Assembly (NCBI GenBank): GCA_022764045.1
Contig: JALERU010000074.1
Span: forward strand, 1 to 34,205
DNA from: Clostridiales bacterium
GTDB taxonomy: Bacteria; Bacillota; Clostridia; Oscillospirales; Oscillospiraceae
Length of the DNA stretch: 34,205 nucleotides
Direction of reading: 5' to 3'
Shown: positions 32,212 to 34,205 of the stretch, in pieces
Layout of the letters: each line of letters starts with the position of its first letter
Position numbering within the stretch: the first letter of the stretch is position 1
Translations under genes and position numbers: made by a program
Notes under the pieces: generated by a model
Told to the model about the DNA's origin: nothing
The model's database searches: none
The model's input: the letters and a program-made list of their open reading frames with translations, nothing else

Positions 32212-33459
32212 TTAGTCCATGTCGGTGGTAAGGACCTTTTTCAGCTTGGCAAACTTGGGCATGCCCTGGTCCAGGGGCCGCTGGGGCTCGCCCTGGATGA
32301 GGGGAAGGGCGTAGTCGATGAAGGGCTGGCGGATGCCGTTGCCCTCGGCGTTGATCCAATCCAGAGGGACCTTGCGCTCGGTGTTGGCCGCCTGGGTCAG
32401 GGGGATGAGCTTGGTCCGGCAGTGGTAGCCGGTTTCGTTCCGGGTGCAGTCCAGGGCCACCATCTGGTCGGTGAGGCCGGAGACGGCGGCCTCCACGGCG
32501 GCCTTGCCGGCTTGGTAGGCCTCTTGCACGTCGGTGAGGGAGGCCAGGTGAGCGCCGCACCGCTGGAGCAGGGAGAGTTCGATGCCCCGGACCTTCACCC
32601 CCATCTTCTGCTTCACCACGTCGGCCAGCATGGCGGCCAGACCGCCCAGTTGGGCGTGGCCGAAGCCGTCGGTGGCGGAGGTCTTGGCCTCGGAGACAAA
32701 GGTGCCGTCGGCGTAGTGGATGCCCTCGGAAACCGCCACCAGGCAGTTGCCGGTGGCTTCATAGATCCGCTTCACGTCGGCCAGGAACTGCTCCATCTCA
32801 AAGTCCACTTCGGGCAGATAGACCAGGTCGGGGCCGGAGCCGGCCCAGGCGGCCAGCCCGGCAGCGCCGGCCAGCCAGCCGGCGTGGCGGCCCATGATCT
32901 CCACAATGACCACGGTGCCGGTGTCATAGACCCGGGCGTCCTGGTACAGCTCCATGCAGGAGGTGGCGATGTACTTGGCGGCGCTGGCGTAGCCGGGGCA
33001 GTGGTCGGTGCCGGCCAGGTCGTTGTCGATGGTCTTGGGCACGCCGATGATGTTGCAGGGGTAGCCCACCCGCTGCATATATTTGCTGATCTTGTTGCAG
33101 GTGTCCATGGAGTCGTTGCCGCCGTTGTAGAAGAAGTAGCGGACGTCGTACTTCTGGAAGATCTCTAAGATCCGCTTGTAGTCGGTGTCATCTGCGTCCG
33201 GGTCGGCCAGCTTATACCGGCAGGAGCCCAGGGCGGAGGAGGGGGTGAACTGAAGCAGGTCCAGCTGCTCCGGGTCTTCCTGGCCCATGTCGTAGAGCTG
33301 GTCGGCCAGCACCCCCTTGATGCCGTGGGCGGCCCCCAGGACCCGGGTGATCTGGGGGGAGGCCAGGGCGGTTTGGATGACCCCCTGGGCGCTGGCGTTG
33401 ATGACGGCGGTAGGACCACCGGACTGGCCGATGATGCAGGCGCCTTTTAAGTTTTCCAT
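32212..33459 (-). CDS. pfp: diphosphate-dependent phosphofructokinase
   Basis: Interconverts fructose 6-phosphate and fructose 1,6-bisphosphate. Two residues that distinguish donors indicate pyrophosphate rather than ATP: Asp116 in YNGGNDS (ATP enzymes have GGDGS with Gly) and Lys142 in GVPKTIDND (Gly in ATP enzymes). Other motifs are [11 protein letters not shown] near residue 11, [10 protein letters not shown] near 198 and [10 protein letters not shown]. The 415-residue length fits the clostridial PPi group. GGGAGG lies nine bases before the ATG. The gene is divergent from fba and appears to start from a promoter that shares its -35 box with that of fba. PPi use would allow reversible flux and saves ATP; the donor should be confirmed by assay. 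Confidence 0.9.
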   Translation of the reverse strand: MENLKGACIIGQSGGPTAVINASAQGVIQTALASPQITRVLGAAHGIKGVLADQLYDMGQEDPEQLDLLQFTPSSALGSCRYKLADPDADDTDYKRILEIFQKYDVRYFFYNGGNDSMDTCNKISKYMQRVGYPCNIIGVPKTIDNDLAGTDHCPGYASAAKYIATSCMELYQDARVYDTGTVVIVEIMGRHAGWLAGAAGLAAWAGSGPDLVYLPEVDFEMEQFLADVKRIYEATGNCLVAVSEGIHYADGTFVSEAKTSATDGFGHAQLGGLAAMLADVVKQKMGVKVRGIELSLLQRCGAHLASLTDVQEAYQAGKAAVEAAVSGLTDQMVALDCTRNETGYHCRTKLIPLTQAANTERKVPLDWINAEGNGIRQPFIDYALPLIQGEPQRPLDQGMPKFAKLKKVLTTDMD

Positions 33460-33529
33460 TGAGAAAACCTCCCTATTTCATAACTATCTTCCGATGATTT
33501 GGTATCATGGCGATTCCAAAGGTAAGAAT

Positions 33530-33558
33530 ATCATAACATATCCCAAGGGCACTTGCAA
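33530..33558 (-). promoter_or_regulatory. promoter of pfp, sharing its -35 box with the fba promoter
   Basis: On the minus strand TTGCAA (33558-33553), a 17-base spacer and TATGAT (33535-33530). The leader to the pfp start is about 65 bases and contains the inverted repeat ATGAT-N5-ATCAT at 33494-33508, which might be an operator or a hairpin. Confidence 0.65.
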
Positions 33559-33581
33559 TTATCAATGAATACTGGTACAAT
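33553..33581 (+). promoter_or_regulatory. promoter of fba, sharing its -35 box with the pfp promoter
   Basis: TTGCAA at 33553-33558, a 17-base spacer and TACAAT at 33576-33581, with an extended -10 (TGG directly upstream). The start codon is 34 bases downstream. Because TTGCAA is its own reverse complement, the same hexamer serves the opposite promoter. Confidence 0.8.
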
Positions 33582-33615
33582 AATTTATCCGAATCGTATG
33601 AAAGGAGCGGTATCC

Positions 33616-34205
33616 ATGCCGTTAGTTACCACAACAGAAATGTTCCAAAAGGCCTATGAGGGCGGCTACGCCATCGGCGCCTTTAACGTCAACAATATGG
33701 AGATCGTCCAGGGCATCACCGAGGCGGCCAGGGAAGTGAACTCCCCCCTGATCCTCCAGGTGTCCGCCGGGGCCCGGAAGTATGCCAAGCACGGCTACCT
33801 GATGAAGCTGGTGGAGGCCGCCGTGGAAGACACCGGCCTGCCCATCGCCCTGCACCTGGACCACGGGGAAGACTTTGCAATCTGCAAGGCCTGCATCGAC
33901 GGGGGCTTTACCTCCGTGATGATCGACGGCTCTAAGCACTCCTTTGAAGACAACATCGCCCTGACCCGCAAGGTGGTGGAGTATGCCCACCAGCACGGCG
34001 TGGTGGTGGAAGGGGAGCTGGGCCGCCTGGCCGGCATCGAGGACGATGTGAACGTCTCCGCCGCCGACTCCTCCTACACCGACCCCAACCAGGTGGAGGA
34101 GTTCGTCCGAGCCACCGGGGTGGACAGCCTGGCCATCGCCATCGGCACCAGCCACGGGGCCTTTAAGTTCAAGCCCGGCACCAAGCCCCAGCTGCGCTTT
34201 GACAT
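33616..34205 (+). CDS. fba: class II fructose-bisphosphate aldolase (3' end outside window)
   Basis: The first 196 residues of a zinc-dependent aldolase that cleaves fructose 1,6-bisphosphate into dihydroxyacetone phosphate and glyceraldehyde 3-phosphate. AFNVNNMEIVQGITEAA near residue 22, LHLDHGED with catalytic Asp82 and zinc ligand His83, MIDGSKHSFEDNI near 97-109, the zinc-site VVVEGELG near 131-138 and AIGTSHGAFKF near 172-182 are all in place. Family members have about 280-310 residues, so roughly a third is missing past the window end. AAAGGAG at 33601-33607 sets the ATG. Its divergent neighbour makes the substrate of this enzyme. Confidence 0.93.
   Translation, partial: MPLVTTTEMFQKAYEGGYAIGAFNVNNMEIVQGITEAAREVNSPLILQVSAGARKYAKHGYLMKLVEAAVEDTGLPIALHLDHGEDFAICKACIDGGFTSVMIDGSKHSFEDNIALTRKVVEYAHQHGVVVEGELGRLAGIEDDVNVSAADSSYTDPNQVEEFVRATGVDSLAIAIGTSHGAFKFKPGTKPQLRFD

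Noticed and set aside
32143-33168. 341-codon plus-strand open frame opposite pfp
   Set aside because: Begins inside the pfp terminator and is antisense to a complete phosphofructokinase; composition (Gly, Val, His) is typical of a shadow frame.
1-34205. Phage, plasmid, CRISPR, toxin-antitoxin or antiphage system
   Set aside because: No repeats with regular spacers, no integrase or transposase and no defence-gene motifs were seen; nearly all DNA is assigned to conserved core genes.

Overview
The window is a GC-rich chromosomal stretch from a spore-forming, anaerobic clostridial Firmicute, most likely of the Oscillospiraceae (Flavonifractor/Lawsonibacter/Oscillibacter-like). That placement is inferred from gene content, strong AGGAGG-type ribosome binding sites, a GTP-type PEP carboxykinase and an Oscillospiraceae-style intergenic repeat. 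No sequence search was run. Nearly all of the window is conserved core genome. I see no phage, plasmid, CRISPR, tRNA or rRNA signal.

Layout. 1-1000: end of an APC-family amino-acid permease and a small membrane protein, closed by a terminator. 1138-1881 (minus): a cell-wall amidase. 2008-4715: rsmA and GTP-type PEP carboxykinase, each with its own promoter. 4893-7088: ruvC-ruvA-ruvB. 7231-8977: sporulation sigma factor SigH, a small zinc-ribbon protein and a CarD-family regulator. 9052-11712: ispD-ispF, then a DUF3343 protein coupled to a cysteine-desulfurase-like enzyme. 11871-13984: cdaA-cdaR (c-di-AMP synthesis). 14025-15974: RseC-like protein, DUF5685 protein and a cysteine-tailed J-domain protein. 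16011-28034: a long co-directional run, yicC-remA-gmk-rpoZ-priA-def-fmt-rsmB-rlmN-prpC-prkC-rsgA, in the same order as in Bacillus subtilis but without coaBC, rpe and thiN. 28119-29786: a 22-codon spoVM and a sipL-like LysM/DUF3794 spore-coat gene. 29787-30175: a non-coding repeat. 30176-33459 (minus): a YyaL/DUF255 protein and PPi-type phosphofructokinase. 33616-end: class II fructose-bisphosphate aldolase, cut by the window edge.

How it fits together. Sporulation is represented at entry (sigH) and at coat assembly (spoVM and sipL, both linked in other species to the coat ATPase SpoIVA). Central carbon metabolism is represented by PEPCK, PPi-phosphofructokinase and aldolase. The last two are divergently transcribed from promoters that appear to share one palindromic -35 box. 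Envelope and second-messenger signalling is represented by cdaA/cdaR, prpC/prkC, remA and the amidase.

The most notable items are the tiny spoVM with a good SigE-type promoter behind it leading to sipL, the shared -35 between the pfp and fba promoters, the repeated use of TTGCAA as a -35 element, a terminator-like hairpin that buries the ribosome binding site of the DUF3343 gene, and the uncharacterised RseC/DUF5685/J-domain cluster.
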